A stretch of 64,000 nt of DNA from Rhodobacteraceae bacterium IMCC1335 (GTDB taxonomy: Bacteria > Pseudomonadota > Alphaproteobacteria > Rhodobacterales > Rhodobacteraceae). The stretch spans positions 2,529,001 to 2,593,000 of the forward strand of contig CP046864.1 in the NCBI GenBank assembly GCA_039640495.1, read 5' to 3'. The notes below the pieces were generated by a model. The model ran no database searches. It saw nothing but the letters and a program-made list of their open reading frames with translations, and was not told the origin of the DNA. Of the stretch, positions 20,501-29,369 are shown one piece after another. The position numbers were made by a program, and so were the translations under genes. Position 1 is the stretch's first letter, and each line of letters starts with the position of its first letter.

Positions 20501-22943
20501 AGATATCACAGATAATGGCGATGGCACTTATAGCGCCACCTATACCGTACAAGAGGGCGATCCAGATCTCTCAGATGGCGGCAATGCAAGCGCCAATCTG
20601 GCCTTCACAGATCCCGCAAATAATACAGGCCCCGCCTTCACAAGCGTCGCACTCAGCGGCGAAACCATCGATGCAACCGCCCCAACCATTGCCAGCGTCA
20701 CGCTTGCAGATGGCAGCTATGGCATCGGCGATCCCGTCCCCCTCACCATCACCGCCACCAATAATGAGCCAGGCCTCACCCTGAGCTCGACCACATTCAA
20801 CGGGCAAACCCTCACAGATATCACAGATAATGGCGATGGCACTTATAGCGCCACCTATACCGTACAAGAGGGCGATCCAGATCTCTCAGATGGCGGCAAT
20901 GCAAGCGCCAATCTGGCCTTCACAGATCCCGCAAATAATACAGGCCCCGCCTTCACAAGCGTTGAACTCAGCGGCGAAACCATCGATACAACCGCCCCAG
21001 AGGCTCCAACACTCAACCAGGTGACCAGTGATAACCTCATCAATGCCAGCGAAGCAGAGGCTGGATTTAACATCACGGGCACAGGAGAGCCAGGCGCAAC
21101 CATCACCCTCGCAAAGCCGCCGACATTAGAGGGCGGAAATACCGCCACTGTCCAAAATGACGACACATGGAGCATCCCCGTTACGCAGGCGGATGTCACC
21201 GCAATGGGAGAGGGAGATACAGATCTCGCCCTCACCCAGACAGATCCCGCCGGCAATATCAGCCCCATCGCCACGCAAACCATCACCATCGATACAGCCA
21301 CGCCAGCCATCACGCCAGCCATCCTCAGCGCTGAGATGAGTTTTGGAGCGCTATTAACCCCAGATGAAATGGATCAGCAGGCAGATTTAACGGTTCAGAC
21401 GGCCAATATAGAAGATGGGGCTACCATATCAATTTCCACCGATGGGGTAAGTATGACGCCAGTTTCGGCAACCGTCGAAGCGAATAAAGCCGTATTTAGC
21501 GCCAGCGCGGAGGAGCTTCAGTCGCTGCGTGATGGAACCTATGAATTCACTTTAACGGTGACCAAATCTCCTTCTATACAACATAAACAAAGTTTCAAAA
21601 AAACCGGAGATATAGACGGAACAGAGAACGACGATACGATCAACCCGACAAGCGGGCCAAATAATACCCCTTACACCGACCTGGATGGTGATAAAGTTGA
21701 CGGCGACGATGGCAATGATGATTACATTGATGCCAAAGGCGGCAATGATATTGTCGATGGCGGTCAGGGCAATGATATAATTCATGGCGGAACTGGAAAC
21801 GACATTTTGAATGGCGGCGTGGGAGATGACACGCTTGATGGCGGCTCGGGCAATGACTTGCTGAGGGGTGATACGGGCAATGACAGCTTAAAAGGTGGGG
21901 GTGGTCAAGATGATCTGCAAGGCGGCGATGGTGACGATAGTTTAGACGGTGGTGACGGCAATGACGTTTTGGATGGCGGCACCGGCGCCGATACGCTGAC
22001 CGGAGGGGCCGGCCAAGACGAGTTTATAGTAGATGCGGGCGATACGGTCGCGGATTTTGACATAGAGGAAGACAAAATTGATCTAGACGATATTTACAAC
22101 TTTGATACGCTGGCGCGTTGGAATGAAGAGAACCCCAATAATTCCTTTAGCAACCCATTACAGTGGTTGAAATCAGATCAAGCCGGAAACGATGGCTTGA
22201 CGGGGCTCGACACCGATGCAGATCCGATTAACCTGATGAATAACGGGGCTTTCATCAACGCCTCGGATCTAACGCAAGAAAATACCGGCGTGGTCTGCTA
22301 TGGTGCAGCAACGCGTATTGAAACCATCGAGGGGCCCAAAGCCATCGAGCGCCTAAAACCTGGCGATTTGGTGAAAACAGGTGGCAATGGCCACCGCCCC
22401 ATACGCTGGATCGGCGGCAGAACGATTTTCTATGCCGAACTGCAAGCCCACCCCAACTTGGTGCCAATTCGCATAAAAGCCGGTGCTATGGGCAAAGGCC
22501 TGCCCAACCGTGATTTGATTGTCTCACAACATCATCGGATGGTTGTCAGCTCAGATTTGAGCTCTGCGGAAACCGGATCCAAAGAAATATTTATCTCTGC
22601 AAAGGATTTAATCGGCGTCCCGGGCATAGAAATCGCTATCGACCTGACCGAAATCACCTATTGGCATTTTATCTGCGATCAACATCAAGTGGTGTTTGCA
22701 GAAGGTGCCGCATCCGAAAGCTTGTATACCGGGCCAGAAGCATTAAAGATGCTTGGCGCGGAAGCGCGCGCAGAAATATATCAGATATTCCCGCAACTTC
22801 ACGACGCCCCGCCCCACTATGCTCCAAAACCCGCCCGTCCGATCTTGTCGCAGGAAGATAGTAAATCACTCATTTTTCAGCATTATCGCTTGCGGACTGC
22901 GCTTTGCCGCCAAAATTCGGACGCTGGCATGCGCCCCGTTTAA
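17568..22943 (+). CDS. Giant RTX / Ig-like / Hint-domain secreted protein
   Basis: A 1791-residue acidic protein without a Sec signal. Residues about 117-200, 656-716 and 1350-1486 are blocks of calcium-binding nonapeptides of the GGxGxDxUx type (GGSGDDYID, GGTGNDTIT, GGAGNDTIY). Between the first two blocks lies a region with repeated DGxxxVVW/DGGFAVVY segments, possibly propeller-like. Residues about 827-1141 are three near-identical 105-residue Ig-like repeats, followed by another Ig-like segment (TAPEAPTL). Near residue 1574 a C-terminal Hint domain begins at VCYGAATRIE, with KAIERLKPGDLV, PIRWIGGR and SQHHRMVV. RTX proteins of this kind leave by type I secretion. No secretion genes are adjacent. 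Likely role is surface adhesion or matrix. Confidence 0.88.
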   Translation: MTAPTNIITITGINEDTTSDNSSADDFITKDKDGLTVTAMLSAALQPTETLQYSSDGGTTWINIPAENITNDTNVSYVDNALTTSTRIQFRVVNDAGENGSVTEQTVIIYETKNAEGTDGADPITGTSENDWIDAGSGDDIVNGAGGDDTVIGGLGADTITGGSGDDYIDGGDADDTLDGGAGNDTIYGGTGNDTITGDSGTPEASLSEAITLSGISAEDKWNSATVNLSDGRSLVVWSNTAAKEFQGRLVNAEGTAEGSVFTIFNTGTEGIDRAFELSALSDGRVLLGYTGSANDKGTLHVFNPDDPTNSTTNSTIYLTPDGSATLNTTTYSTYASFVTTNDTIIATGTSVHGSGNDIIRIYQKQQDGSYSHSNHQELTTDIEWRTITASYKHSNIIELENGQVLASIGSKTNYNIEGFLFDPETIANEFDFTKISLTESISDDETTATEYQHDSVALDNGGFAVVYGQSIDNFNNSSNNIDQIYLRLYDKNGNMIAPAHKISGEQTSEGYELGDNKYPAIAKTSDGNLAIAWVNDGYYMDTNNVNWADWSTAGIKTRFVNLDSSDNFVSLEDIVTVQLFGSYQYLDAQGNERTNGPETSAYENVNILDAGEGKVTVTWVEKNYAHVDATDDANGTYNDTFIKSVTVESAASASSNDVIYGEAGEDNISGGYGDDQLDGGADADTIDGDSGNDTLIGGAGSDTLTGGAGDDVFDVTSGVTSETSHKDTITDFGTGADTLDLSAYYNATSLAAWNAANPTKIYQSALDWLRADFNGSDDPEGDAAAKTLQLGRSDANEAGNTVFFSNNITSADLTEANTKVSADDTTAPTIASVTLADGSYGIGDPVPLTITATNNEPGLTLSSTTFNGQTLTDITDNGDGAYSATYTVQEGDPDLSDGGNASANLAFTDPANNTGPAFTSVALSGETIDATAPTIASVTLADGSYGIGDPVPLTITATNNEPGLTLSSTTFNGQTLTDITDNGDGTYSATYTVQEGDPDLSDGGNASANLAFTDPANNTGPAFTSVALSGETIDATAPTIASVTLADGSYGIGDPVPLTITATNNEPGLTLSSTTFNGQTLTDITDNGDGTYSATYTVQEGDPDLSDGGNASANLAFTDPANNTGPAFTSVELSGETIDTTAPEAPTLNQVTSDNLINASEAEAGFNITGTGEPGATITLAKPPTLEGGNTATVQNDDTWSIPVTQADVTAMGEGDTDLALTQTDPAGNISPIATQTITIDTATPAITPAILSAEMSFGALLTPDEMDQQADLTVQTANIEDGATISISTDGVSMTPVSATVEANKAVFSASAEELQSLRDGTYEFTLTVTKSPSIQHKQSFKKTGDIDGTENDDTINPTSGPNNTPYTDLDGDKVDGDDGNDDYIDAKGGNDIVDGGQGNDIIHGGTGNDILNGGVGDDTLDGGSGNDLLRGDTGNDSLKGGGGQDDLQGGDGDDSLDGGDGNDVLDGGTGADTLTGGAGQDEFIVDAGDTVADFDIEEDKIDLDDIYNFDTLARWNEENPNNSFSNPLQWLKSDQAGNDGLTGLDTDADPINLMNNGAFINASDLTQENTGVVCYGAATRIETIEGPKAIERLKPGDLVKTGGNGHRPIRWIGGRTIFYAELQAHPNLVPIRIKAGAMGKGLPNRDLIVSQHHRMVVSSDLSSAETGSKEIFISAKDLIGVPGIEIAIDLTEITYWHFICDQHQVVFAEGAASESLYTGPEALKMLGAEARAEIYQIFPQLHDAPPHYAPKPARPILSQEDSKSLIFQHYRLRTALCRQNSDAGMRPV
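20046..20990 (+). repeat. Three 315-bp tandem repeats inside the RTX gene
   Basis: Copies at 20046-20360, 20361-20675 and 20676-20990. By direct reading copies 1 and 2 differ at one base (GCT to ACT in the GDG motif) and copies 2 and 3 at three bases, all near the end of copy 3. Each copy encodes one 105-residue Ig-like domain. DNA-level identity, including third positions, points to recent duplication or gene conversion. The copy number may be misassembled. Confidence 0.95.
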
Positions 22944-23119
22944 CCCAACTCTAAACGTTCGCACTTAATCTCGCACAAATCTTTCTTGCCTGGTTTTTCA
23001 TCAAGGCTAGAGGTATATCCATAATTGCCGGGGGAAGCCAAAGACCGCGCCGTATTATGCGTTGATTAGCAGGATGTGGCGTGTATTCTATTGCAAACAG
23101 AGTGCAAGAGGGCGCCCCT

Positions 23120-23746
23120 ATGAAGATCAAAGACTATTTTGCCGAAAAACGCAGCAGAGTTGCAGATTGGTATACGCAAGATACATCGGATATCCCGTTA
23201 TACTGCAAAGTAACCGATAAAGTTTTGGATATGATCGTCACTTTATCCGATCCGCGCGAAGCCAGCCTTGCCGTGGTGGACGAAAATAACCACGTGGTCG
23301 GCATCGTCACCGGGCGCGATATCGTTTTATATATGGGCACGCATCGCGTGATTGAAGAAAACCTTACCGTAGATGCCCTTATGACGGCAAATCCCAAAAC
23401 GGGCACGCCAGAGATGCTGTGTATCGACGCTCTGAAAATAATGATCGAGGGGCGTTTTCGAAACCTTCCGATCGAAGCTGATGGAAAATTCGTCGGGATC
23501 CTTTCGATTTTGGCGGCTGCCAAAGGCCGTTTGATGGAAACCATGGCGAAGAATACAGAAGCCTATGAATCGCTGAAGTCTCTCAGCGATGGCATGCCAG
23601 AAATAGATATTGAGAATACGACAGAAGACGCATTCAAATTAGTTTCTGACAGCAAAGCGCCATTCGTTTCCGTCAAAGAAAACAACGAAATCGTCGATTT
23701 TTTGATGGATTATGATTTACGACGCCTTTGGTTGAAAAAACAGTGA
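23120..23746 (+). CDS. CBS-domain protein
   Basis: About 208 residues with tandem CBS motifs. The first is SLAVVDENNHVVGIVTGRDIV. The second contains VDALMTANPKTGTPEMLCIDALKIMIEGRFRNLPIEADGKFVGIL. The C-terminal part, APFVSVKENNEIVDFLMDYDLRR, may be a degenerate third. CBS pairs bind adenosine ligands and act as energy or ligand sensors. I preferred ATG 23120 (MKIKDYFAEKR), with AGAGGG upstream; an upstream ATG at 23081 adds 13 residues. No catalytic domain is present, and the partner is unknown. It lies 48 bp ahead of lipB. Confidence 0.85.
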   Translation: MKIKDYFAEKRSRVADWYTQDTSDIPLYCKVTDKVLDMIVTLSDPREASLAVVDENNHVVGIVTGRDIVLYMGTHRVIEENLTVDALMTANPKTGTPEMLCIDALKIMIEGRFRNLPIEADGKFVGILSILAAAKGRLMETMAKNTEAYESLKSLSDGMPEIDIENTTEDAFKLVSDSKAPFVSVKENNEIVDFLMDYDLRRLWLKKQ

Positions 23747-23793
23747 TCCAAAGGTAGCTTTGCCGGGATAGCAACTCAGAATCACAAGAGACG

Positions 23794-24453
23794 ATGCGGC
23801 CAATTGAATGGAACATTAGCGATGGGCTGACCGGGTACCTGCAGGCCGTGCAGGTTATGGAAGCGCGCGCCGATGCCATCGCCAAGGGCAATGCGTCGGA
23901 AGCCATTTGGTTGGTTGAGCACCCCGCCCTCTACACTGCGGGGACCAGCGCCAACCGCAAGGATTTGATTGATGCGAACAGATTTCCTGTGTTCAGCAGC
24001 AAACGCGGCGGCCAATATACATATCATGGGCCGGGCCAACGGGTTGTATATGTGATGCTCGATTTGAACCAGCATGGCAAGGATGTGCGCGCATTTGTGC
24101 AAAAGCTAGAGCAATGGGTGATCTCCACTTTGGCTTGCTTTAACGTGCAAGGGGCCATACGCGATGGTCGTATCGGCGTATGGGTTGATCGACCGGAAAA
24201 GCCGTTAACGCCGGCAGGGTTGCGCCAAGAAGATAAAATCGCCGCGATCGGAATACGGCTTCGAAAATGGGTGTCGTTTCACGGGCTCTCGATCAATGTT
24301 GATCCCGATTTATCGCATTTCGAGGGGATCATACCCTGCGGCATTCGCGAATATGGCGTAACAAGTTTGGTGGATCTTGGGCTTCCCGTGAGCATGGCGG
24401 ATCTTGATATGGCTTTAAAAGACCAGTTTGAAAAACAGTTTTTGACACCATAA
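23794..24453 (+). CDS. lipB: Octanoyl-[acyl-carrier-protein]:protein N-octanoyltransferase
   Basis: Transfers octanoate from ACP to lipoyl domains in lipoate biosynthesis, in the cytoplasm. The 219 residues include [14 protein letters not shown], the [12 protein letters not shown] motif and the catalytic cysteine in [13 protein letters not shown]. The catalytic lysine is in [22 protein letters not shown]. Length and motif order are normal. Confidence 0.96.
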   Translation: MRPIEWNISDGLTGYLQAVQVMEARADAIAKGNASEAIWLVEHPALYTAGTSANRKDLIDANRFPVFSSKRGGQYTYHGPGQRVVYVMLDLNQHGKDVRAFVQKLEQWVISTLACFNVQGAIRDGRIGVWVDRPEKPLTPAGLRQEDKIAAIGIRLRKWVSFHGLSINVDPDLSHFEGIIPCGIREYGVTSLVDLGLPVSMADLDMALKDQFEKQFLTP

Positions 24454-24638
24454 ACACATCAGAAAGCGGGCCCAAAGCAAGGATGACAACCATAGCCGCA
24501 TCTGGGCGCGTCATTTTTTCCCACCCTGCGGCAAAGTCATACATTGCCGAGCCCGCAAATGCACACTAAAAGCAAGCTCAAGCCAAGGAATTATCAGACC
24601 GGTTAATTCCACCACAATAACTTAATTAGGAGGCAATT

Positions 24639-26312
24639 ATGGCAGATGCAGCCATTCATGGCCACGAACATGAAGATCAACGAGGGTTTTTCACGCGTTG
24701 GTTTATGTCTACGAATCATAAAGACATCGGAATCCTGTACCTGATCACATCGGCGTTTGTCGGATTTGTATCGGTTGCCTTCACCGTTTACATGCGGCTT
24801 GAATTGATGGATCCGGGCGTTCAATATATGTGCCTCGAAGGCGCGCGGATGTTTGCAGATGCCTCTACCCCTTGTACTCCGAACGGCCATCTTTGGAATG
24901 TTTTGATCACCGGTCATGGCATTTTGATGATGTTTTTCGTGGTTATTCCGGCATTATTTGGCGGATTTGGCAATTACTTCATGCCGTTGCAAATTGGTGC
25001 TCCGGATATGGCATTTCCGCGCATGAACAACCTGTCCTTCTGGCTGTATGTGGCGGGCACGACGCTGGCAATCTGCTCGGTTCTGGCACCAGGTGGCAAT
25101 GATCAGCTAGGTTCTGGTGTGGGCTGGGTTTTGTATCCACCGCTCTCGGTGAACGAAGGCGGTATGTCGATGGATCTAGCGATCTTCGCGGTGCATGTCT
25201 CGGGCGCCTCTTCCATCCTGGGTGCGATCAATATGATTACCACATTCTTGAATATGCGCACCCCAGGAATGTCGCTTTTCAAAGTGCCGCTGTTTTCATG
25301 GTCAATCTTCGTGACCAGCTGGCTGATCTTGCTGTCGCTTCCGGTTCTTGCTGGCGCGATCACCATGTTGCTGACGGATCGTAACTTTGGCACGACCTTC
25401 TTTGATCCCGCCGGTGGTGGAGATCCGATTTTGTACCAGCACATTCTGTGGTTCTTTGGTCATCCAGAGGTTTACATTATTATCCTTCCCGGCTTTGGCT
25501 TGATCAGCCATGTGATCGCAACTTTCTCGCGCAAGCCGGTATTTGGCTATTTGCCTATGGTATGGGCGATTATCGCGATTGGCGCTTTGGGTTTTGTTGT
25601 CTGGGCGCATCACATGTACACCGTCGGCATGTCGCTGACGCAGCAATCTTATTTCATGCTGGCAACTATGGTGATCGCGGTGCCCACTGGCGTTAAAGTG
25701 TTCAGTTGGATTGCCACCATGTGGGGCGGATCAATTGAATTCAAAACCCCAATGCTCTGGGCATTTGGCTTCTTGTTTCTGTTCACAGTGGGCGGGGTCA
25801 CCGGCATCGTTCTGGCGCAAGCGGGCGTAGACCGGGCGTATCATGATACGTATTACGTGGTGGCACATTTCCACTATGTGATGAGCCTTGGTGCCGTGTT
25901 CACCATCTTTGCCGGGATCTATTATTATTTCGGCAAGATGACGGGGCGGGCTTACCCTGAATGGGCTGGTAAGTTGCATTTCTGGATGATGTTTATTGGT
26001 GCAAATCTTACGTTCTTTCCACAGCATTTCTTAGGCCGTCAGGGTATGCCACGTCGCTACATCGACTATCCGGAAGCCTTTGCCTACTGGAACCAATGGT
26101 CAAGCTGGGGGGCATTCCTGTCTTTCGCCTCTTTCATCTTCTTCTTCGGCATCATTGCCTATTCGCTGCTGCGCGGTGCGAAGGTGACCGAGAATAATTA
26201 TTGGAACGAATATGCTGATACGCTGGAATGGACGCTTCCCTCACCGCCTCCAGAGCACACATTCGAAATCCTGCCGAAGCAGGAAGAATGGGACAAGGCC
26301 CCTAGCCATTAA
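24639..26312 (+). CDS. ctaD: Cytochrome c oxidase subunit I (aa3-type)
   Basis: Catalytic subunit of the proton-pumping heme-copper oxidase, with about twelve membrane segments in 557 residues. Heme a ligands lie in [11 protein letters not shown] and VAHFHYVMS. The CuB/heme a3 centre has [17 protein letters not shown] and [10 protein letters not shown]-channel entry residues are in [23 protein letters not shown] ribosome site (aggagg) precedes the ATG. No other oxidase subunit is adjacent, which is common for ctaD in Rhodobacterales. Confidence 0.98.
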   Translation: MADAAIHGHEHEDQRGFFTRWFMSTNHKDIGILYLITSAFVGFVSVAFTVYMRLELMDPGVQYMCLEGARMFADASTPCTPNGHLWNVLITGHGILMMFFVVIPALFGGFGNYFMPLQIGAPDMAFPRMNNLSFWLYVAGTTLAICSVLAPGGNDQLGSGVGWVLYPPLSVNEGGMSMDLAIFAVHVSGASSILGAINMITTFLNMRTPGMSLFKVPLFSWSIFVTSWLILLSLPVLAGAITMLLTDRNFGTTFFDPAGGGDPILYQHILWFFGHPEVYIIILPGFGLISHVIATFSRKPVFGYLPMVWAIIAIGALGFVVWAHHMYTVGMSLTQQSYFMLATMVIAVPTGVKVFSWIATMWGGSIEFKTPMLWAFGFLFLFTVGGVTGIVLAQAGVDRAYHDTYYVVAHFHYVMSLGAVFTIFAGIYYYFGKMTGRAYPEWAGKLHFWMMFIGANLTFFPQHFLGRQGMPRRYIDYPEAFAYWNQWSSWGAFLSFASFIFFFGIIAYSLLRGAKVTENNYWNEYADTLEWTLPSPPPEHTFEILPKQEEWDKAPSH

Positions 26313-26357
26313 CAAAAATGGGCTGATATTGGTGCGATCGTACCTCTAAAAGAAACA

Positions 26358-26402
26358 TCCCTCGCCTTTGCTTATATAAGCTCGAAAGGCGGGGGTTTTT
26401 TA
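26358..26402 (+). terminator. Rho-independent terminator after ctaD
   Basis: An inverted repeat of about ten pairs (CCCTCGCCTTT with AAAGGCGGGGG, allowing G-T pairs) surrounds a 14-base AT-rich loop and is followed by six T. It lies about 50 bp after the ctaD stop. Confidence 0.85.
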
Positions 26403-26624
26403 TATCAAATGCGATGGTTAACGGTCCATATAAAGTGATCGCTTCTATTAGAAAGGGCGAATGATCCAAGCCCTCATATAGCAATTTACGAAGTCGGCCC
26501 GTTTTGTAGATAAAAACGCGCTAAATAAACGCATTTAAATGGATTTTTTAAACGCAAATCCGGCCAGACCCTTTTCTTTGCATATACGCGCAATAACTTG
26601 GAAGGTGAGAGGTGGGTAGGTAAA

Positions 26625-27146
26625 ATGCCATATATTTGGTTAGAACAGACAGAGGATAAAGCGCAGGCCAGCTTAGAGCTGTGGCCGCATCGCTCTTTGC
26701 CGCCACAGGGCTTTGCCGCTTTCATCATGACGACCTTCATCTTGATTACGCTTCCGCTTTACGCTTTGCTGGGTACAAAACTCTTCTGGGCCTTGCTGCC
26801 CTTTTTAATGCTCACCGTTTGGGCAATCTGGTGGGCGTTGCGGCGCAACTATTTTGACAGCCAAATATTAGAGCAATTGCGCTTCACCGCCGATAATTTG
26901 CACTTGATGCGCCAAGAGCCAAAAGGCGAGATTAAATCATGGGAGTGTAACGGATATTGGGCGCGCGCGCATTTATACCGCACCGAAGGGCCGCTTCCCA
27001 ATTACGTGACCCTGAGCGGCAATGGGAGAGAGGTCGAAATTGGCGCTTTTTTAAGCGAAGACGAACGCAAATCGCTTTTTAAGGAATTAAAATCTGCCCT
27101 CGCCAACTATCACAATCCTGAACGAAATGCCCCTGATCCTGTGTGA
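26625..27146 (+). CDS. DUF2244 membrane protein
   Basis: About 173 residues. The N-terminus LELWPHRSLPPQGFAAFI is characteristic of DUF2244. Two hydrophobic segments at about residues 25-70 are followed by a soluble domain with KSWECNGYWARAHLY and VEIGAFLSEDERKSLFKEL. I chose ATG 26625 (MPYIWLEQ) by family resemblance; an in-frame ATG at 26598 adds nine residues. It is often found near cytochrome oxidase genes in Rhodobacterales, as here. Function unknown. Confidence 0.85.
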   Translation: MPYIWLEQTEDKAQASLELWPHRSLPPQGFAAFIMTTFILITLPLYALLGTKLFWALLPFLMLTVWAIWWALRRNYFDSQILEQLRFTADNLHLMRQEPKGEIKSWECNGYWARAHLYRTEGPLPNYVTLSGNGREVEIGAFLSEDERKSLFKELKSALANYHNPERNAPDPV

Positions 27147-27370
27147 TCCGAATATGAACAAACATGGTCATGCAGCCAGCTAAGGCCCCTTTTCAACCTT
27201 AATAAAGCAAAATGCTGTTTGCAGGCAAACTTCCTAATAGTTTTAATTCAAATGAGACCGAGAAATACTGTTGTCACTCTAATCCTTGGAAACCACATAA
27301 CTTATTTAAATACGATATCATATAAGCCCATAAGTGCCTGTGCTCTAAGACACAATAAGGTCTTATATAT

Positions 27371-27975
27371 CTAATCTAGTGAAAATATTTCAGAGATATC
27401 GCGGTCAGTGAAGCTAACCGGATTATTGGACATACGTTCCATATTTGCCTGTTTGGCAAGAAAAGCCCGTTGTTCTGCTGTATCTGCTCCAATCATCGTA
27501 AAGTTATGTGGAACACCGAGACTTATCATAAAGTTTTCCAAAATCGTATCAGCCTGTTCAGCAACTTCAATATTTAGAGATTTCATCAATTTGTGCATGA
27601 TTTCTTGTAAATGCTTGTGTACTCTTGCATCGCTAACCTGCTCGGTATCGGCTGTGGCATGCATTTTAAATATTTTTGGCAGCGTTAACCAAACCGCATG
27701 CCCATGGGGTATTCCATGATGATTGGTAATCCCATAGGACCATGCATGCGCTGCGGTTGTTTTAGAAATATTGATTGCGTTCCCTGCTCGGTATGCTGCA
27801 TTAGACATGCCCTGTAAGGTCAAGGAATTTGTATCCCCCCCTACAACGCTCTTAAGGTTTTTTCCGCATAGTTCAACGGCTTCAAGTTCATAGCCCCGAC
27901 TTTGTTCAAAGACCCTGCAGCCCAAGCGCTTTCTATCGATTGTTCGAGCGATTGAAGACCGTCACACGTTGTCTG
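27371..27975 (-). pseudogene. Remnant of iron-containing alcohol dehydrogenase (possibly phosphonoacetaldehyde reductase)
   Basis: Only the C-terminal half of a group III iron alcohol dehydrogenase remains. Residues after 27905 read SRGYELEAVELCGKNL, then NISKTTAAHAWSYGITNHHGIPHGHAVWLTLPKI, containing the metal-binding histidines. Upstream the matching CDGLQSLEQSIESAWAAGS lies in another frame (27975 to about 27908), so there is a frameshift, and a stop precedes it at 27976. The N-terminal NAD-binding half is absent. The IPHGHAVxLTLP pattern resembles phosphonoacetaldehyde reductases found in phosphonate-decorated polysaccharide clusters; that assignment is tentative. Confidence 0.75.
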
Positions 27976-28052
27976 TTATGACGAACATGTATAAATCCGC
28001 GTACCGTTATAAATTTAATATTGGCAAGACACATAACATAAATTTGATAAAG

Positions 28053-28865
28053 CTACTTAGTAAAAATTCCGTTATTTGTGAAAATTTTTTTTGAAGAGCG
28101 TGTCTGTTCTAATATCGCACGATTCTTGTGCAGCTGAGATCTATTCACATAACCCCGATCATGATAGAGGTGGTAGAGTGGAGCAGTGTATCTCAAGTGG
28201 CGCCCTTTGATCCCTAAATTAATAAGTCTTGCACCAAACTCTTTATCCTCTCCACCATAAGCCATTTGTGTATCGAAACCATTAACTTTCAGAATGTGGT
28301 CTCTAAACGTAGATGCATTGCCCCCTGCCCAAGAACAGCGCACCGGGGATAAAGAATCTAATACACCCATAACTCGATAATCAAACGGCATTGATTTTAA
28401 TTTTTCTGAAATTGACCTTGGTCGCCACCCTTCTGGTAGCCCTTGTTTGGACCAAGATATTTCTCTTCGCTCAAGTATCTTATCTGAGAAACATTTCGTT
28501 AGCCTTATTACCGAGCCAGTTGCGAAGTGACCCTCTTTAGCTCTTTTCAAATGGCTTGAAATAAAACAAGGATGCATTACGCAATCGTCATCAATAAAAA
28601 TTATGTAATCAGCTTGGCTGGAATACACCGCATCGTTAAGGATAAGGTTTTTTCGAAACCCTTGGTTTTCATGCCATAAATGGCGAATTTTTAAGCTGGG
28701 GTTTGCATACTGAAAGTTTCGAATAACATTTTCTGTATTGCGATCTGAACCATCGTCGGCAATGCAAATTCCGTTTGGCAAACATTGCTGTTTTCGGAGA
28801 GATTGCAGCACAGTCGCCAAATACCTCGGTTTCTGGAAAGTCGCTATAACAAGTTCTGTAATCAT
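28053..28865 (-). CDS. Glycosyltransferase family 2
   Basis: GT-A fold transferase of 270 residues. It starts ELVIATFQKPRYLATVLQSL, then ICIADDGSD (nucleotide-sugar binding), HENQGFRKNLILNDAV, and the metal-binding FIDDDCVMHP. The C-terminal part has RCSWAGGNASTFRDHILKVNGFDTQMAYGGEDKEFGARL, as in the galactosyltransferase-like C-terminal domain. Substrate unknown. It is the first intact gene of the polysaccharide island and faces away from the next glycosyltransferase across 500 bp. Confidence 0.85.
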   Translation of the reverse strand: MITELVIATFQKPRYLATVLQSLRKQQCLPNGICIADDGSDRNTENVIRNFQYANPSLKIRHLWHENQGFRKNLILNDAVYSSQADYIIFIDDDCVMHPCFISSHLKRAKEGHFATGSVIRLTKCFSDKILERREISWSKQGLPEGWRPRSISEKLKSMPFDYRVMGVLDSLSPVRCSWAGGNASTFRDHILKVNGFDTQMAYGGEDKEFGARLINLGIKGRHLRYTAPLYHLYHDRGYVNRSQLHKNRAILEQTRSSKKIFTNNGIFTK

Positions 28866-29369
28866 TTGGCATCCAAGTAGTCAGTTCGGCATTATTTGTT
28901 ATAAGTTTTCGTTCACTAACGGAAGTCGCATTTTTAAGATCGGTACAAACGTTTCAATAATCCCTAATAAATCGACTGGTAACGTCTATAGAATTATTAA
29001 AGGTAAATACCGCATCTTCTTTCTGATCTCTATTTTTGAAACATGAAATCCGGCAGATAGTATTAGTGACGCGATCGATAAATTAGTTGCAATTTAAAGC
29101 GCCGTGGAGGTGTTTCTTGTAAACAAATAGAGTGAGCTTTGACGCCAAGCTAAATAATGATAAGCTCGCACGTGACACTTACACGCACTCATGTCACGGA
29201 TCCTAGAGTATTCTGTTTTTTTCATAGATTATGTCACTTGCTAATAAGCCGTATTAATTTATTGAGCTATTTGAATTTCTAGAGGTCAACGCTTTGAATA
29301 GACATTTTGAGCGGTTAGTTTTTAGTAATAATGCTTAAAGTACGTCGACTTAAATAAGGTAAAATCTGA
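28866..29369. other. AT-rich intergenic region between divergent glycosyltransferases
   Basis: About 504 bp between two divergently transcribed glycosyltransferase genes. I see no intact gene, tRNA or repeat. It presumably contains both promoters. It could also contain decayed coding sequence, but I could not support any. Confidence 0.4.

Noticed and set aside
19305..20867. Long minus-strand frames with repeated 98-residue sequence opposite the RTX gene
   Set aside because: Antisense shadows created by the tandem repeats and biased codon use of the RTX frame.
20046..20990. CRISPR-like array
   Set aside because: The repeats are contiguous 315-bp coding units without spacers.
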